Source of the DNA: SIG78 sp036677805
GTDB lineage: Bacteria > Verrucomicrobiota > Lentisphaeria > Victivallales > Victivallaceae
Assembly (NCBI GenBank): GCA_036677805.1
Contig: JAVBVS010000005.1
Coordinates: 29,440-93,439 of the forward strand
Length of the DNA: 64,000 nucleotides
Direction of reading: 5' to 3'
Shown here: piece after piece, positions 43,179 through 53,216 of the stretch
Numbering within the stretch: position 1 is the stretch's first letter
Layout: the number at the start of each line of letters is the position of its first letter
Translations under genes and position numbers: made by a program
Notes under the pieces: generated by a model
Seen by the model: only the letters and a program-made list of their open reading frames with translations
Databases searched by the model: none
What the model was told of the DNA's origin: nothing

Positions 43179-44261
43179 TCAATCGCTGGCGTAGCCGGTT
43201 TCGTCGGCCAGCAGCGTCCGGAGCTTGACCAGCGCCTGATTCTGAATCTGGCGTACCCGTTCGCGGGTCCGGCCGATCGCCTGACTCACCTCTTCGAGCG
43301 TCCGAGCCCGGTAGCCGTCAAGGCCGAAACGCATCTTCAGAATCAGCCGTTCGCGGTCTTCGAGCTCATCGAGCAGCGTCAGCAGCCGCCCCACCGATTC
43401 GACATCGCCGAGAATCTGGTCCGGCGTCATCGCCCGGCGGTCGGGGATGATATCCTGAAATTCGCCTTCTTCGCCCTGCTGAATCGGGTCATGGAGCGAA
43501 AAGGTTCGCAGATCGGCGAGGCGCAGGCCCGCCACCGTGCGTTCGCTGAAGTCGAGATGCTCGGCGATTTCGCCGTCGGTGGGCTCGCGCCCCAGCTCCT
43601 CGGTCAGCTTCATGCGCACCGATTTGATCTTGTTGATCTTGCCCGCGGACTGGACCGGAATGCGGATGGTCCGGCTCTGGTTGGCCAACGCCCGGCGCAT
43701 CGACTGTTTGATCCACCACGCGGCATAGGAGCTGAATTTCGCACCCTTGATCGGGTCGAACTTTTCCACCGCGCGCATCAACCCGATATTGCCTTCGGAA
43801 ATCAGATCGAGCAGCGGCAGCCCGAGGCCCTTGAAGTCGTGGGCGATTTTCACCACCAGCCGGAGATTGGCCTTGATCAGGGTCGAGCGCGCCTCGTCGT
43901 GGGCGCCGTCGTCAAACCCGTGAATCGCTTCGGCAAGCTCGGCCTCTTCCCGTTTGCTGACCAGCGAAATCTGACCGATTTCGCCCATATAAACTTTCAT
44001 CGTGTCGTTTTTGCTGACACTGGTGACACGCGATTCCAACGCGGTTTTGCGCGCGTTGTCTTTTTCCTGCTTGGTCTGGGGCCGGGAATCGCCGCCGCGC
44101 ACCCGGCGAGCCCGGCGCGGCGCTTCCGCGCCTTCGGCCTCCGCGGCCGGACGCTGACGCACCCGGCGGACGACACGCTCGGACGCGTCACCGGCAACCG
44201 CCTCCCGGACACCGGTTCCGGAAAGCTCAGGACTGTTGCTTTTCTTCGCGCTTGTAGCCAT
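43179..44261 (-). CDS. Sigma-70 family RNA polymerase sigma factor (group 1/2 type)
   Basis: 360 residues. A basic, disordered N-terminus (1-80, 'RRVRQRPAAEAEGAEAPRRA') replaces region 1.1. Region 1.2 is 'DTMKVYMGEIGQISLVSKRE'; region 2 has 'ANLRLVVKIAHDFKGLGLPL' and 'GNIGLMRAVEKFDPIKGAKF'; the -10-reading 'SSYAAWWIKQSMRRALANQS' and 'RTIRIPVQ' follow; region 4 has 'EVSQAIGRTRERVRQIQNQA'. It may be the main sigma factor or a close paralogue; the window cannot decide. ATG 44261 has GCAGG five bases upstream. Confidence 0.9.
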   Translation of the reverse strand: MATSAKKSNSPELSGTGVREAVAGDASERVVRRVRQRPAAEAEGAEAPRRARRVRGGDSRPQTKQEKDNARKTALESRVTSVSKNDTMKVYMGEIGQISLVSKREEAELAEAIHGFDDGAHDEARSTLIKANLRLVVKIAHDFKGLGLPLLDLISEGNIGLMRAVEKFDPIKGAKFSSYAAWWIKQSMRRALANQSRTIRIPVQSAGKINKIKSVRMKLTEELGREPTDGEIAEHLDFSERTVAGLRLADLRTFSLHDPIQQGEEGEFQDIIPDRRAMTPDQILGDVESVGRLLTLLDELEDRERLILKMRFGLDGYRARTLEEVSQAIGRTRERVRQIQNQALVKLRTLLADETGYASD

Positions 44262-44536
44262 AATACCTGCTTGCTCAATGATTTGCGGCACGATTGCCGG
44301 AAGCTGTAAAAAAAATCATAAAAAAAATGCCAAAATCATCGTTTCCCGGCTGTGAAAAACAAATCCGCCGCGATATATTAACCCCCATAGAACAAATCGC
44401 TATGCCGCTGGTCGGAATATCGAATTCTGCCGCACGGATTTGCCTCAACTCCGTCCCGGCAGCGACATTTGTTTTAAATGGCCGAAAAGCGACGACATCA
44501 CAGCTTAAGCTGTTAATATAACTCCAAAACAGCAAA

Positions 44537-47500
44537 ATGTCAAGAGTAGAGATCGTGAATTGGCGAAATTTGTTGGCACACGGAGCGCAAAATGCGGAAA
44601 TTTTTCCGCCGCCCGCCGGTTTGTGCTTGTCCAACGTCGATGAAAGCGTCGCCGCCGCCGCCTTGCTGAACGCGATTCGGCAGGCGCTCGCCGACGGCCG
44701 GAAGCCGTGGCTGACGATGCCCCGGCTGGATTCCGCCGAGGAACTGATGCGCCAGTTCGCCATCTGGAACCGGGTGCTCGACCTCCATTGGAGGATTGAA
44801 CTGATGCCGGAAATCCAGCGCGGCAAGTTCTATGTCGCCGGCGGCGAGGCCGATCGCGCCCGGGTGCTCGGCGTCATCCAGCGCGGCGAGTTCGATCTGC
44901 TGCTGGCGACCCTGCCCGGGCTGCTCGCGCCGGCGCCGCGCCCCGAAACCCTCCAGGCGACCGAAATCATCCTGAAGCCCGGCCTCAAATATCCCTTTGG
45001 CAAGCTGCTGGCGGCGCTGGTCAGGCTCGACTACGACGATGAATTCGAAGTCGGCAGTCCGGGCGAATTCGCCCGGCGCGGGGGCATCGTCGATGTCTAT
45101 TCTCCGGCGGAAGAGCGGCCCGGACGCATCGAATTTTTCGGCGACGAAATCGAGTCCATCCGCGCCTTCGATCCCGAGACTCAGCGCTCGCTGCCCGGGG
45201 AGCTGCCCGGCTACCGGATCATCAACCGCTGCACCGCGCAGAGCCTGGAGGCTGCCGAGGAAGATGGCGGCGAGGAAGCGGCGCCCGGCGACGTGCTCGA
45301 TTTTTTCCAGCCCGGCGCCATGCTCTTCTGGCAATTTCAGCCGGGGCAGTCCCCGGAATATTTCCGACGGTTCGGCGGCGACCGCGAGGCCGCCCGCTTC
45401 CATGCCTTCACCGAAACGCTCCCGCGCCGGACCGTCGGCATGATCTACGGATCCGGCGAGGCGGCGCCGGAGGCGGCGGCGCCCTGCGGCATCTATCCGG
45501 CGCTCTCCCATCTGACCGCCCGGCTCCCCGAAGAAGTGCTCGAATCCGGCCGCGAGCTGGCCGCCGAACAGATGCTTCAGCAAATCCGGCAATGGCGCGA
45601 CACCGGCTACCGGGTGATTTTCGCCGGCGGCGACCCGGAAAGCCCGGCGCGGCTGCGGCAATATTTCGAAGAACACCAGCTGCCGGTCGCGCCCGAAGAG
45701 ATCGAAACCGTGCAGATTCCCGGCGGACTGCTGGACTTCGCGGGCCGCTATGTGCTGCTGAGCGAATCGGAAATTTTTTCCGGCCTGCCGGGCGCCCGGC
45801 GCGAGCTCAAGACTCCGCGCCGCGAAGATGGTGCCGGTTCCGAAGAACTCAAGCTCGAAAATACCGTGATCGCCGACCTCGACGTGGGCGACCACGCCGT
45901 GCATCTGGCCCACGGCATCGGCATCTTCCGGGGCCTCCAGACGGTGACGGCGCGAACCGGCGAGACCAAGGAAGTGATGGTGCTGGAATACGCCGACGGC
46001 GCGCTGCTCCATGTGCCGCTCTATCAGGCCGGCAGCGTCAGCCGCTACCTCGGCGGCGGCAAGGGCAGCCTGGTCAAGCTCCATCGCCTCGGCGGCGTCA
46101 AGTGGGGCAACGACAAGCAGGCCACCACCGAGGCGGTCCATCAGTACGCCGCCGAAATGCTCCGGCTGCGGGCGGTGCGCGCGGCTTCCAGGGGACTGAA
46201 TCTGCCCCACGGCGAGGTCGCCGAACACGGCTTTGCCGCGATGTTCCGCTTCACCGAAACCCCGGACCAGCTGCGTTCGATCGCGGAAATCGACGCGGAC
46301 CTCGGTTCGGGCAAGCCGATGGACCGGCTGCTCTGCGGCGATGTCGGCTACGGCAAAACCGAGATTGCGATGCGGGCGGCCTTCAAACTGGTCCACGCCG
46401 GCTACCAGGTGGCGCTGATGGCGCCGACGACGGTGCTGGCGCAGCAGCATTACTACAGTTTTCTGGAGCGCTTCTCCGGCTATCCCTTCACCATCGAAAT
46501 GCTCTCGCGCTTCCGTTCCGTGAGCGAACAGAAGCGCATTCTCGAACAGCTCGAATCCGGCGGCGTCGACATCGTCATCGGCACCCACCGGCTGGCGCAG
46601 AGCGATCTGAAATTCAAGAATCTCGGACTGGTGATCGTCGACGAGGAGCAGCGGTTCGGGGTGAAGGTCAAGGACCGGCTGCTCCGGCTGCGCGCCGACG
46701 TGAACATGCTGACCATGTCGGCGACGCCGATTCCCCGGACGCTCTATCTGTCGATGGCCGGAGCGCGTTCCTTGAGTACCATCATGACCGCCCCGAGCCA
46801 GCGGCTGCCGGTCAAAACCATCGTCATGCGCGAGGACGACAATGCGCTGGCCGCGGCCATCAACGACGAACTGGCGCGCGGCGGACAGGTTTATTTTCTG
46901 CACAACCGGGTCAAAACCATCGTCGAACGCCGCGACCGGCTGGCCGCGCTGCTGCCCGGAGTGCGCTTCGGCATCGCCCACGGCCAGATGCCGGAAGAAG
47001 AGCTGGAGACGGTGATGCGCCGCTTCATCGAAGGCGAAATCCAGGTGCTGGTCTGCACCACGATCATCGAATCCGGCCTTGACATGCCCAATGCCAACAC
47101 CATCGTCATCGAACGCGCCGACCGTTTCGGGCTGGCCGAGCTCTATCAGCTCCGCGGCCGGGTCGGGCGCTGGAAGCATCAGGCCTATGCCTATCTGGTG
47201 GTGCCGGAGCACGAAATCATCACCTCCGACGGCCGCAAGCGCATCGCCGCCATCCGCCGCTACACTCAATTGGGCGCAGGGTTGCGCCTGGCGTTGCGCG
47301 ACCTCGAAATCCGCGGCGCGGGCAATCTGCTCGGAGCCGAGCAGTCCGGCCACATCAACACCGTCGGCTTCGAGCTCTACTGCCAGCTCCTGAGCCACGA
47401 AATCGCGGCGCTGAAACATGAGCAGCACGAATGGCTGCCGGAGGTCGAACTGGCGATTGAATTCGTGCGTTACGCATTCGAGGCGCCGGCGGAATTCCTG

Positions 47501-47884
47501 GCTGCGGCGCTGCCGCCGGATTACATCGAAGCCGACCGGCTCCGGATCGAAGCCTACCGCCGGCTCGGCCGGCTCGGCAGCGAGGCGGCGCTGGAAGATT
47601 TCCGCAACGAACTGCGCGACCGTTACGGCAAGCTGCCGGAGGCGGCGGAAAATCTGCTGTGGGTGACGCTGATCCGGATTTTCACCGCGCGGGCCGGCTT
47701 CCGCAGCCTGACCGTGACCGAAAACCGGGTTTACATGCGCAACAAGGCCAGCGACAGCTATCGGGTGAACGGCAAAATTCCGACCCTTTCGGAAAAAAAG
47801 CCGCCCGCAACCCGGTTGCGCGAACTTCTGGGCATCGTCCGGCTGGCCGCGCTCGACCGCGAGGTCAACGGCCGCGACGCCTGA
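44537..47884 (+). CDS. mfd: Transcription-repair coupling factor Mfd
   Basis: 1115 residues. It removes stalled RNA polymerase and recruits UvrA. The UvrB-like N-terminal module ('EVGSPGEFARRGGIVDVYSP') is followed by the RNA polymerase-interacting domain ('ADLDVGDHAVHLAHGIGIFR'), Walker A 'GDVGYGKTEIA' at 601-611, D-E-E-Q at 702-705, the SAT motif 'MSATPIPRTLYLSM', 'CTTIIESGLDMPNANT', the TRG-like segment and a UvrA-binding-inhibitory C-terminal domain. No clear ribosome site before ATG 44537; GTG 44555 is an alternative. Nearly abuts the convergent binding-protein gene. Confidence 0.96.
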   Translation: MSRVEIVNWRNLLAHGAQNAEIFPPPAGLCLSNVDESVAAAALLNAIRQALADGRKPWLTMPRLDSAEELMRQFAIWNRVLDLHWRIELMPEIQRGKFYVAGGEADRARVLGVIQRGEFDLLLATLPGLLAPAPRPETLQATEIILKPGLKYPFGKLLAALVRLDYDDEFEVGSPGEFARRGGIVDVYSPAEERPGRIEFFGDEIESIRAFDPETQRSLPGELPGYRIINRCTAQSLEAAEEDGGEEAAPGDVLDFFQPGAMLFWQFQPGQSPEYFRRFGGDREAARFHAFTETLPRRTVGMIYGSGEAAPEAAAPCGIYPALSHLTARLPEEVLESGRELAAEQMLQQIRQWRDTGYRVIFAGGDPESPARLRQYFEEHQLPVAPEEIETVQIPGGLLDFAGRYVLLSESEIFSGLPGARRELKTPRREDGAGSEELKLENTVIADLDVGDHAVHLAHGIGIFRGLQTVTARTGETKEVMVLEYADGALLHVPLYQAGSVSRYLGGGKGSLVKLHRLGGVKWGNDKQATTEAVHQYAAEMLRLRAVRAASRGLNLPHGEVAEHGFAAMFRFTETPDQLRSIAEIDADLGSGKPMDRLLCGDVGYGKTEIAMRAAFKLVHAGYQVALMAPTTVLAQQHYYSFLERFSGYPFTIEMLSRFRSVSEQKRILEQLESGGVDIVIGTHRLAQSDLKFKNLGLVIVDEEQRFGVKVKDRLLRLRADVNMLTMSATPIPRTLYLSMAGARSLSTIMTAPSQRLPVKTIVMREDDNALAAAINDELARGGQVYFLHNRVKTIVERRDRLAALLPGVRFGIAHGQMPEEELETVMRRFIEGEIQVLVCTTIIESGLDMPNANTIVIERADRFGLAELYQLRGRVGRWKHQAYAYLVVPEHEIITSDGRKRIAAIRRYTQLGAGLRLALRDLEIRGAGNLLGAEQSGHINTVGFELYCQLLSHEIAALKHEQHEWLPEVELAIEFVRYAFEAPAEFLAAALPPDYIEADRLRIEAYRRLGRLGSEAALEDFRNELRDRYGKLPEAAENLLWVTLIRIFTARAGFRSLTVTENRVYMRNKASDSYRVNGKIPTLSEKKPPATRLRELLGIVRLAALDREVNGRDA

Positions 47885-47894
47885 ACAACGGCGT

Positions 47895-49724
47895 CTACTC
47901 CGCCGTCTGAAGCTCACTCAGCGACAGCGGCCGGAAGGAACGGATGGTCGCGGCTTTCAAATCCGGATCGATGCTCCAGTATTTCCAGCGGTTGCAGGCG
48001 AAATCGTGGGGAATGAAATTTTCCATCCAGACATGCTTCAGCTGATAGCTGACCGGCTGGCTTTCGAAAATCCACGGCATCTGCCCGACCAGATAGCGCG
48101 CCATCGCCTGATAACGCGCGGTGCGCTCCGGTGAATCGGCCATCGGCAAGATCGCCTCGAACTGCCGGTCGAATTCCGCATCGTGGTAGAACACCCGGTT
48201 GCAGCCGCCGGCGTTTTTGCCGTAAAAAAGCTGAAGGAAGTTTTCTGCGTCCGGATAATCGCCCACCCAGGAAAGCCGGAAAAGCTGCATTTCGCCCTGT
48301 CGGAGCTTCTGGTAAAAGCGCGGGCCGTTGTTCAGATTGACCTTGATCTCAAGGCCGAGCCTGCTCCAGTCCGCCGCCGCCATTTCCCCCAGTTGACGGT
48401 GGAGCGAAGTATTCCCCGCCTGATCGAAATTGAGCACCAGCGGCTTGCCCGTCGCCGGATCGATGCCGTCGGGGTATCCGGCTTCGCGCAACAGCAATCT
48501 GGCCCGCTCGAGGTCGTAGCAATTGGTCGCCTTTTCCAGCTCCGGCGCATAGCCGGGCACGCCCGGCGGAATCGGTCCGGCCGCCGGCACCGCAAGATCG
48601 TTGAACAGCGCGATGCGCCGGGGAATGTTGTAAGCGCAAGTCAGCGCCTGGCGCAATTTGAGATTGCCGGCGAGTTTGGGATCGGTGAAACTGAACCCGA
48701 CATACTGGATTTCAAATTCCACATGGGTCACGAGTTCGATCCGGCGGCGGCGCAATGCGGGCGCCAGCTCGCGGCCGCCCGCGATCAGGTCGGCGTTGTC
48801 CTTGTTGAGCACGCTCACTTCCAGTTCGCCCTGAAGGAACAGGAGCCACGCCGAAAGACTCTGACGGATGTTGGAACAGACGATCCGGTCGGCCAGCGGC
48901 AGTTTGCGGGCGCGGTCGGCGGGATTCTGCGCCTCCGGAAAGGTTTCGGTGCGGAATTCCGCATTGCGGGTCAGCACCGCTTCGTAATCGCGCCGGTAAG
49001 CACTCAGATAGAACGGGCCCGACCCGACCGGGTGTTCGGCGAAGCGGTCGTTGCCGTAATGGCGGACCGCCCGTTGCGGCACGATGCCGGTATAAGGAAT
49101 GGCCAGATTGTAGAGAAATCGCGGATCGGGCCGGGTCAGGTGAATGGCAAAATGGCGTTCGTCGATGACTTCAAAACCCGCCGCGCCCCGGTCGTATTCC
49201 GCAAAATAATCCGATTCGGCCGGCGCTGCGGCCGTCGCCGCGTAAAATTCATCGATACCCTTGACCCGTCCCCGCCAGAGCCAGAAAACCGGACTGTGCA
49301 TGCGCGCGTCGGCAATGCGCAGAAAGGAAAAAACGACATCGGAACTCCGGACTTTGCGCGCCTCTGCGCTGCCGCCCTTCGGGCCGAAGGCCGGGTCTGA
49401 AACGAAGAAAAGATCGTCGCGCAGTTCGAAATAATAACTGGCGCCGCCCTCGCGCATTTCCGGCATCCGCGCCAGCATGGACGGCTCCAGCACATAGGGC
49501 CGTCTGGTATAGTTGTACTGGAGCAGCGTATCGAAGAGCGCTCCGGCCATATTGCGGCTGGCCAGATCCCCGGCCAGCGCCGGATCCAGAGTCTTGACCT
49601 GGGTGGCGGTGGCGATATGGATCTCCCGCCCGGCTTTTTCGCCGGCCGCCCGGCCGCAGCCGGAAACCGCCAGCGCCAGCGCCAGCAGCATGCCGCCGAT
49701 TTTCAGCCATTCCGGCAAGCGCAT
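47895..49724 (-). CDS. Oligopeptide-type ABC transporter substrate-binding lipoprotein
   Basis: 609 residues. Lipobox V-S-G-C ('LLALALAVSGCGRAAGEKAG'), then the SBP_bac_5 fold: 'TATQVKTLDPALAGDLASRN', 'FELRDDLFFVSDPAFGPKGG', 'VRSSDVVFSFLRIAD', 'AEHPVGSGPFYLSAYRRDYE', 'LKLRQALTCAYNIPRRIALF' and 'FRLSWVGDYPDAENFLQLFY'. It should capture oligopeptides or similar solutes for an ABC importer. No permease or ATPase gene is adjacent, so it is an orphan receptor here. ATG 49724 has GGAG five bases upstream; GTG 49730 sits too close. It lies 56 bp after clpX. Confidence 0.88.
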   Translation of the reverse strand: MRLPEWLKIGGMLLALALAVSGCGRAAGEKAGREIHIATATQVKTLDPALAGDLASRNMAGALFDTLLQYNYTRRPYVLEPSMLARMPEMREGGASYYFELRDDLFFVSDPAFGPKGGSAEARKVRSSDVVFSFLRIADARMHSPVFWLWRGRVKGIDEFYAATAAAPAESDYFAEYDRGAAGFEVIDERHFAIHLTRPDPRFLYNLAIPYTGIVPQRAVRHYGNDRFAEHPVGSGPFYLSAYRRDYEAVLTRNAEFRTETFPEAQNPADRARKLPLADRIVCSNIRQSLSAWLLFLQGELEVSVLNKDNADLIAGGRELAPALRRRRIELVTHVEFEIQYVGFSFTDPKLAGNLKLRQALTCAYNIPRRIALFNDLAVPAAGPIPPGVPGYAPELEKATNCYDLERARLLLREAGYPDGIDPATGKPLVLNFDQAGNTSLHRQLGEMAAADWSRLGLEIKVNLNNGPRFYQKLRQGEMQLFRLSWVGDYPDAENFLQLFYGKNAGGCNRVFYHDAEFDRQFEAILPMADSPERTARYQAMARYLVGQMPWIFESQPVSYQLKHVWMENFIPHDFACNRWKYWSIDPDLKAATIRSFRPLSLSELQTAE

Positions 49725-49780
49725 CGCCACTCCTGTCCGCTTTTCACGCGGCCATTTTTTCTTCCGCCCGGAAGAACGGA

Positions 49781-51100
49781 TTACTTTTTGCTTTTCCTGA
49801 GTTGCGGCGGACGTTCGCGGCGCACCGCCTTGTCGTCGATCACGCAGCCGGTCACGCCGGGCGCGGGCAGCGCATACATCACATCCAGCATCAGCTCTTC
49901 CATGATCGCCCGCAAGCCGCGCGCGCCGGTGCCCTTCTGTTCGGCCAGGGTCGCCAGCTCGTCGATCGCCTCGGGCGTGAATTCAAGCTTGACCTGATTC
50001 ATGCGCAACAGCTTCTGATACTGGCGAATCAGCGAATTCCTGGGTTCGGTCAGAATCCGCTTGAGGTCTTCGTGGGTGAGCTTGCTCAGATCCACCATCA
50101 CCGGCATCCGGCCGATCAGTTCCGGAATCAACCCGAACCGGATCAGATCCTCGGGCTCCGGCGCAAGCGGGTTGCTGCCGGATTGCACGGCGGCCTGCTT
50201 CTTGATTTCTTCCTGATCGGTCAGGCGCTTGAATCCCAGCACCTGCTTGCCGACGCGGCGCTGGATGATTTTGTCCAGTCCGATGAAAGCACCGCCGGCA
50301 ATGAAAAGAATATTCGAGGTATCGACCTGAAGATATTCCTGCTGCGGATGCTTGCGCCCGCCCTTGGGCGGCACGTTGGCGATGGTGCCTTCAAGAATCT
50401 TGAGCAGCGCCTGCTGCACGCCTTCGCCGGAAACGTCGCGGGTGATGGAGACGTTTTCGGTCTTGCGCGCGATCTTGTCGATTTCGTCGATATAGATGAT
50501 CCCGATCTGGGCGCGGGCAATGTCATAGTCGGCATTCTGAATCAGCCGCAGGATGATATTTTCCACATCCTCCCCGACGTAGCCGGCCTCGGTCAGCGTG
50601 GTCGCGTCGCAGATGCAGAACGGCACCTGAAGCATGCGCGCCAGCGTCCGCGCCAGCAGCGTTTTGCCGCTGCCGGTAGGGCCGAGCAGCATCACATTGC
50701 TTTTTTCAAGCTCGATGTCGGCGAATTCCGGATCGCTTTCGACTTCCTGTCTGGACTGGAGCCGCCGGTAGTGGTTGTGCACGGCGACGGCCAGCACCTT
50801 CTTGGCCTGCTCCTGCCCGATCACATACTTATCGAGTTCCGCCTTGATCGCCACCGGATCCGGCACCGTCAGATTTTTGATCAGCTCGGCTGCGGTGTCG
50901 ACCGCCTTGCCGGGTTCGCCCGCGGCGCGCGGCGCGCCCTTGCCGTAAAGCATCTCATGGCAGGCGTCGACGCACCGCTGGCAGATCAGCGTGTCGCGCA
51001 TGCCGGCAATCACCTTGCCCGCGCCGCCGTCCTCGACCGGACGGCCGCAAAAAGAACAGATGGCCTTGCCGCCGTTCCGGGGTTCCTTGTTATTCGCCAT
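49781..51100 (-). CDS. clpX: ATP-dependent Clp protease ATP-binding subunit ClpX
   Basis: 439 residues. The N-terminal zinc-binding domain has 'ICSFCGRPVEDG' and 'LICQRCVDACHEML'; the AAA+ module has Walker A G-P-T-G-S-G-K-T at 140-147, Walker B 'IGIIYIDEIDKIARK', the pore segment 'ISRDVSGEGVQQALLKILEG' region (here 'SITRDVSGEGVQQALLK'), and the ClpP-contacting 'VLGFKR' segment (I-G-F loop as L-G-F). It unfolds tagged substrates for ClpP. Order tig-clpP-clpX is the classic operon. Confidence 0.97.
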   Translation of the reverse strand: MANNKEPRNGGKAICSFCGRPVEDGGAGKVIAGMRDTLICQRCVDACHEMLYGKGAPRAAGEPGKAVDTAAELIKNLTVPDPVAIKAELDKYVIGQEQAKKVLAVAVHNHYRRLQSRQEVESDPEFADIELEKSNVMLLGPTGSGKTLLARTLARMLQVPFCICDATTLTEAGYVGEDVENIILRLIQNADYDIARAQIGIIYIDEIDKIARKTENVSITRDVSGEGVQQALLKILEGTIANVPPKGGRKHPQQEYLQVDTSNILFIAGGAFIGLDKIIQRRVGKQVLGFKRLTDQEEIKKQAAVQSGSNPLAPEPEDLIRFGLIPELIGRMPVMVDLSKLTHEDLKRILTEPRNSLIRQYQKLLRMNQVKLEFTPEAIDELATLAEQKGTGARGLRAIMEELMLDVMYALPAPGVTGCVIDDKAVRRERPPQLRKSKK

Positions 51101-51114
51101 TCCGCATCCTCAAT

Positions 51115-51714
51115 TTACTTTTTGTTCACCACGCTGTCGACCAGTCCGTACTGGACCGCTTCGTCGGCGGACATGAAGAAATCGCGTTCGGTGTCGCGTT
51201 CGATCTTGCGCAGAGTCTGTTTGGTGTGGGTCGCCAGAATCTGGTTGAGCATGGCGCGCAACCGCAGGATTTCCCGCGCCTGAATTTCCATATCCGAAGC
51301 CGTGCCCTGCGCGCCGCCCCACGGCTGATGGATCATGATCCGCGCGTTCGGCAGCGCGAAACGCTTGCCCGCCGCGCCCGCCGCCAGCAACACCGCGCCC
51401 ATCGAGGCGCACTGTCCGATGCAGTAGGTTTTGACGTCGCAGCTCAACGCCTGGATCGTATCGTAGATGGCCAGTCCGGCCGTGACCGAACCGCCGGGAC
51501 TGTTGATATACAGATCGATGTCCTTCTTGGGATCCTCGGCCTGCAAAAACAGCAGCTGCGCCACCACCAGATTGGCCACATCATCGTCAATCGGCGTTCC
51601 CAGCAGAATGATCCGGTCCTTGAGCAGCCGCGAATAGATGTCATACCCGCGTTCGCCGTGACCGGTCTGCTCCACCACCATCGGCACCAGCTGCGCTTTG
51701 GCTGTCCTGTTCAT
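51115..51714 (-). CDS. clpP: ATP-dependent Clp protease proteolytic subunit
   Basis: 199 residues. The serine protease has S104 in 'GQCASMGAVLLAAG', H129 in 'MIHQPWGGAQGTASDMEI' and the Asp region 'ERDTERDFFMSADEAVQYGL'. 'DRIILLGTPIDDDVANLVVA' and 'DIDLYINSPGGSVTAGLAIY' are family signatures. It forms the tetradecameric chamber fed by ClpX (14 bp downstream). ATG 51714 is chosen; the open frame continues upstream but has no family similarity. Between it and tig, 182 bp contain an inverted repeat-rich spacer. Confidence 0.97.
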   Translation of the reverse strand: MNRTAKAQLVPMVVEQTGHGERGYDIYSRLLKDRIILLGTPIDDDVANLVVAQLLFLQAEDPKKDIDLYINSPGGSVTAGLAIYDTIQALSCDVKTYCIGQCASMGAVLLAAGAAGKRFALPNARIMIHQPWGGAQGTASDMEIQAREILRLRAMLNQILATHTKQTLRKIERDTERDFFMSADEAVQYGLVDSVVNKK

Positions 51715-51896
51715 GAAATCATCGTCCTTTCCTTGTGCCGCCCGTCGGACGGCGGTTGAACGTTGCGGAGATCTCGGGTTCCGCGCCCCCGGTGCGGAAT
51801 GATCTTTGCCTCCGCATAAAACGCGGCGATCCCGGATCATTGCTTCCGGGAACCGCCGCCAATGGTTCTCTACTTATGAAAAGAGCGTCAACACGC

Positions 51897-53216
51897 CTAT
51901 TTGGTTTCCACCCGGGCCGCGTCGGCCACGAAATTCCAGACTTTATTGTTCTGGATTTCGTTGTGCAATTCTTCGATCGCACCGTTCTTTTCCATCATCG
52001 CGCGCAGTTCCGCCGGTTTCTTGCGGTAATAGCGGCTCATCGCTTCGATTTCAGCATCGACTTCCTGCGCCGAAACCGAAATGTTTTCGATCTTGGCGAT
52101 CTTCCGGAAAATCAGGTTGCGGCGGAGCTTCTTGCCCGCTTCGATCCGGGCTTCGGCGCGATGGGCGTCGAGACTCTTCTTGAACTCCTCGGCATCGGCT
52201 TCGCTCTTGACCGTGCTCTGCGCCAGACGCTGCAGCGCCTCTTCGGTTTCCGCTTCCAGCAGCGTCGCCGGCAGTTCGAACTTCCCGGCCTCAACGTCGA
52301 TCTTGGCATAAACCGCTTCGCGCACCGCTTCGCGGCGCTTAGCCTCGGCTTCGGCCTTCATGCCGCCGGCAAGCATTTCGCGCAGCTTTTCGACACTGTC
52401 CAGCCGGAGCTTTTCCGCCAGCTCGGCATCGGTCAGCTCTTTACGGCGCTGCACGCCGACGACCTTGAGCGCATATTTCACGGTTTTGCCGGCCAGCGCG
52501 GCTTCCCGGTAATCGGCCGGATAAACGGCGGTCAGCTTGTACTCCCTGCCCGCTTCGGCGCCGGTCAGCGCCTTGACGCAGCCGGGGATGTATTCGGGCT
52601 CGGCCAGCCAGAGGTAGTTGCCTTCGGCCTTGACCTGGCGCTCGAGATTCTTGTCGGCGCCCTCGGGCAGTTCAAAATCAGAGGTATAATCGACCTTGAG
52701 CATGTCTTCGGCCGCGGCCGGACCGCTCACTTCGGCGAATTCGGAGTACATTTTGCGATACTGCGCGACGCGCTCGTCGAGTTCTTTTTCATCAATGTGG
52801 GCCGCGGGCACGGTTACGGCCAGATTCTTGTACTCGAAATCCTTGATTTCCGGGGCCAGGTCGGCGCGCAGGGTGAACTTGTATTCGCCGCCGAGTTCGA
52901 GCTTGGCTTCCTCGGGCATGCGGCAATAGACGATTTCATACTTTTCGCCGTCGGTCAGGCGCTCGAAAGCGGCGCCCATGATCCGGCGCTTGAGCTCTTC
53001 CTTGAGGTCGCCTTCAAAGCGTTTCACGATCATCGCTTCCGGGGCCTTGCCGCGGCGGAAGCCGGGCACTGCGACATAGGAGGCAAAGGCCTTCGCCGCC
53101 TGCGCGGTTTCCTTCTTGAGCAACTCGGCGCTCACGGTAAAATCAAAATTCTTGCAGTTTGCGCTTTCATCGCGCACCGCAAGCACGAGGCTCTGGGACA
53201 AGGTTTGTTTGGCCAT
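51897..53216 (-). CDS. tig: Trigger factor
   Basis: 439 residues. The ribosome-docking signature is 'VPGFRRGKAPEAMI' (G-F-R-x-G-x-x-P) near residue 50. A PPIase-like domain occupies the middle ('EDMLKVDYTSDFELPEGADK', 'GCVKALTGAEAGREYKLTAV', 'YPADYREAALAGKTVKYALK') and the C-terminal arms are helical. It shields nascent chains at the ribosome exit. ATG 53216 has GGAAAGAGAG upstream and is preferred over the longer frame to 53237. First gene of tig-clpP-clpX. Confidence 0.94.
   Translation of the reverse strand: MAKQTLSQSLVLAVRDESANCKNFDFTVSAELLKKETAQAAKAFASYVAVPGFRRGKAPEAMIVKRFEGDLKEELKRRIMGAAFERLTDGEKYEIVYCRMPEEAKLELGGEYKFTLRADLAPEIKDFEYKNLAVTVPAAHIDEKELDERVAQYRKMYSEFAEVSGPAAAEDMLKVDYTSDFELPEGADKNLERQVKAEGNYLWLAEPEYIPGCVKALTGAEAGREYKLTAVYPADYREAALAGKTVKYALKVVGVQRRKELTDAELAEKLRLDSVEKLREMLAGGMKAEAEAKRREAVREAVYAKIDVEAGKFELPATLLEAETEEALQRLAQSTVKSEADAEEFKKSLDAHRAEARIEAGKKLRRNLIFRKIAKIENISVSAQEVDAEIEAMSRYYRKKPAELRAMMEKNGAIEELHNEIQNNKVWNFVADAARVETK

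Noticed and set aside
44540..47917. 1125-codon open frame on the minus strand opposite mfd
   Set aside because: It mirrors the full length of a well-conserved gene, has His/Arg/Gln-rich low-information composition, and shows no family motif. GC-rich DNA commonly leaves the antisense frame open.
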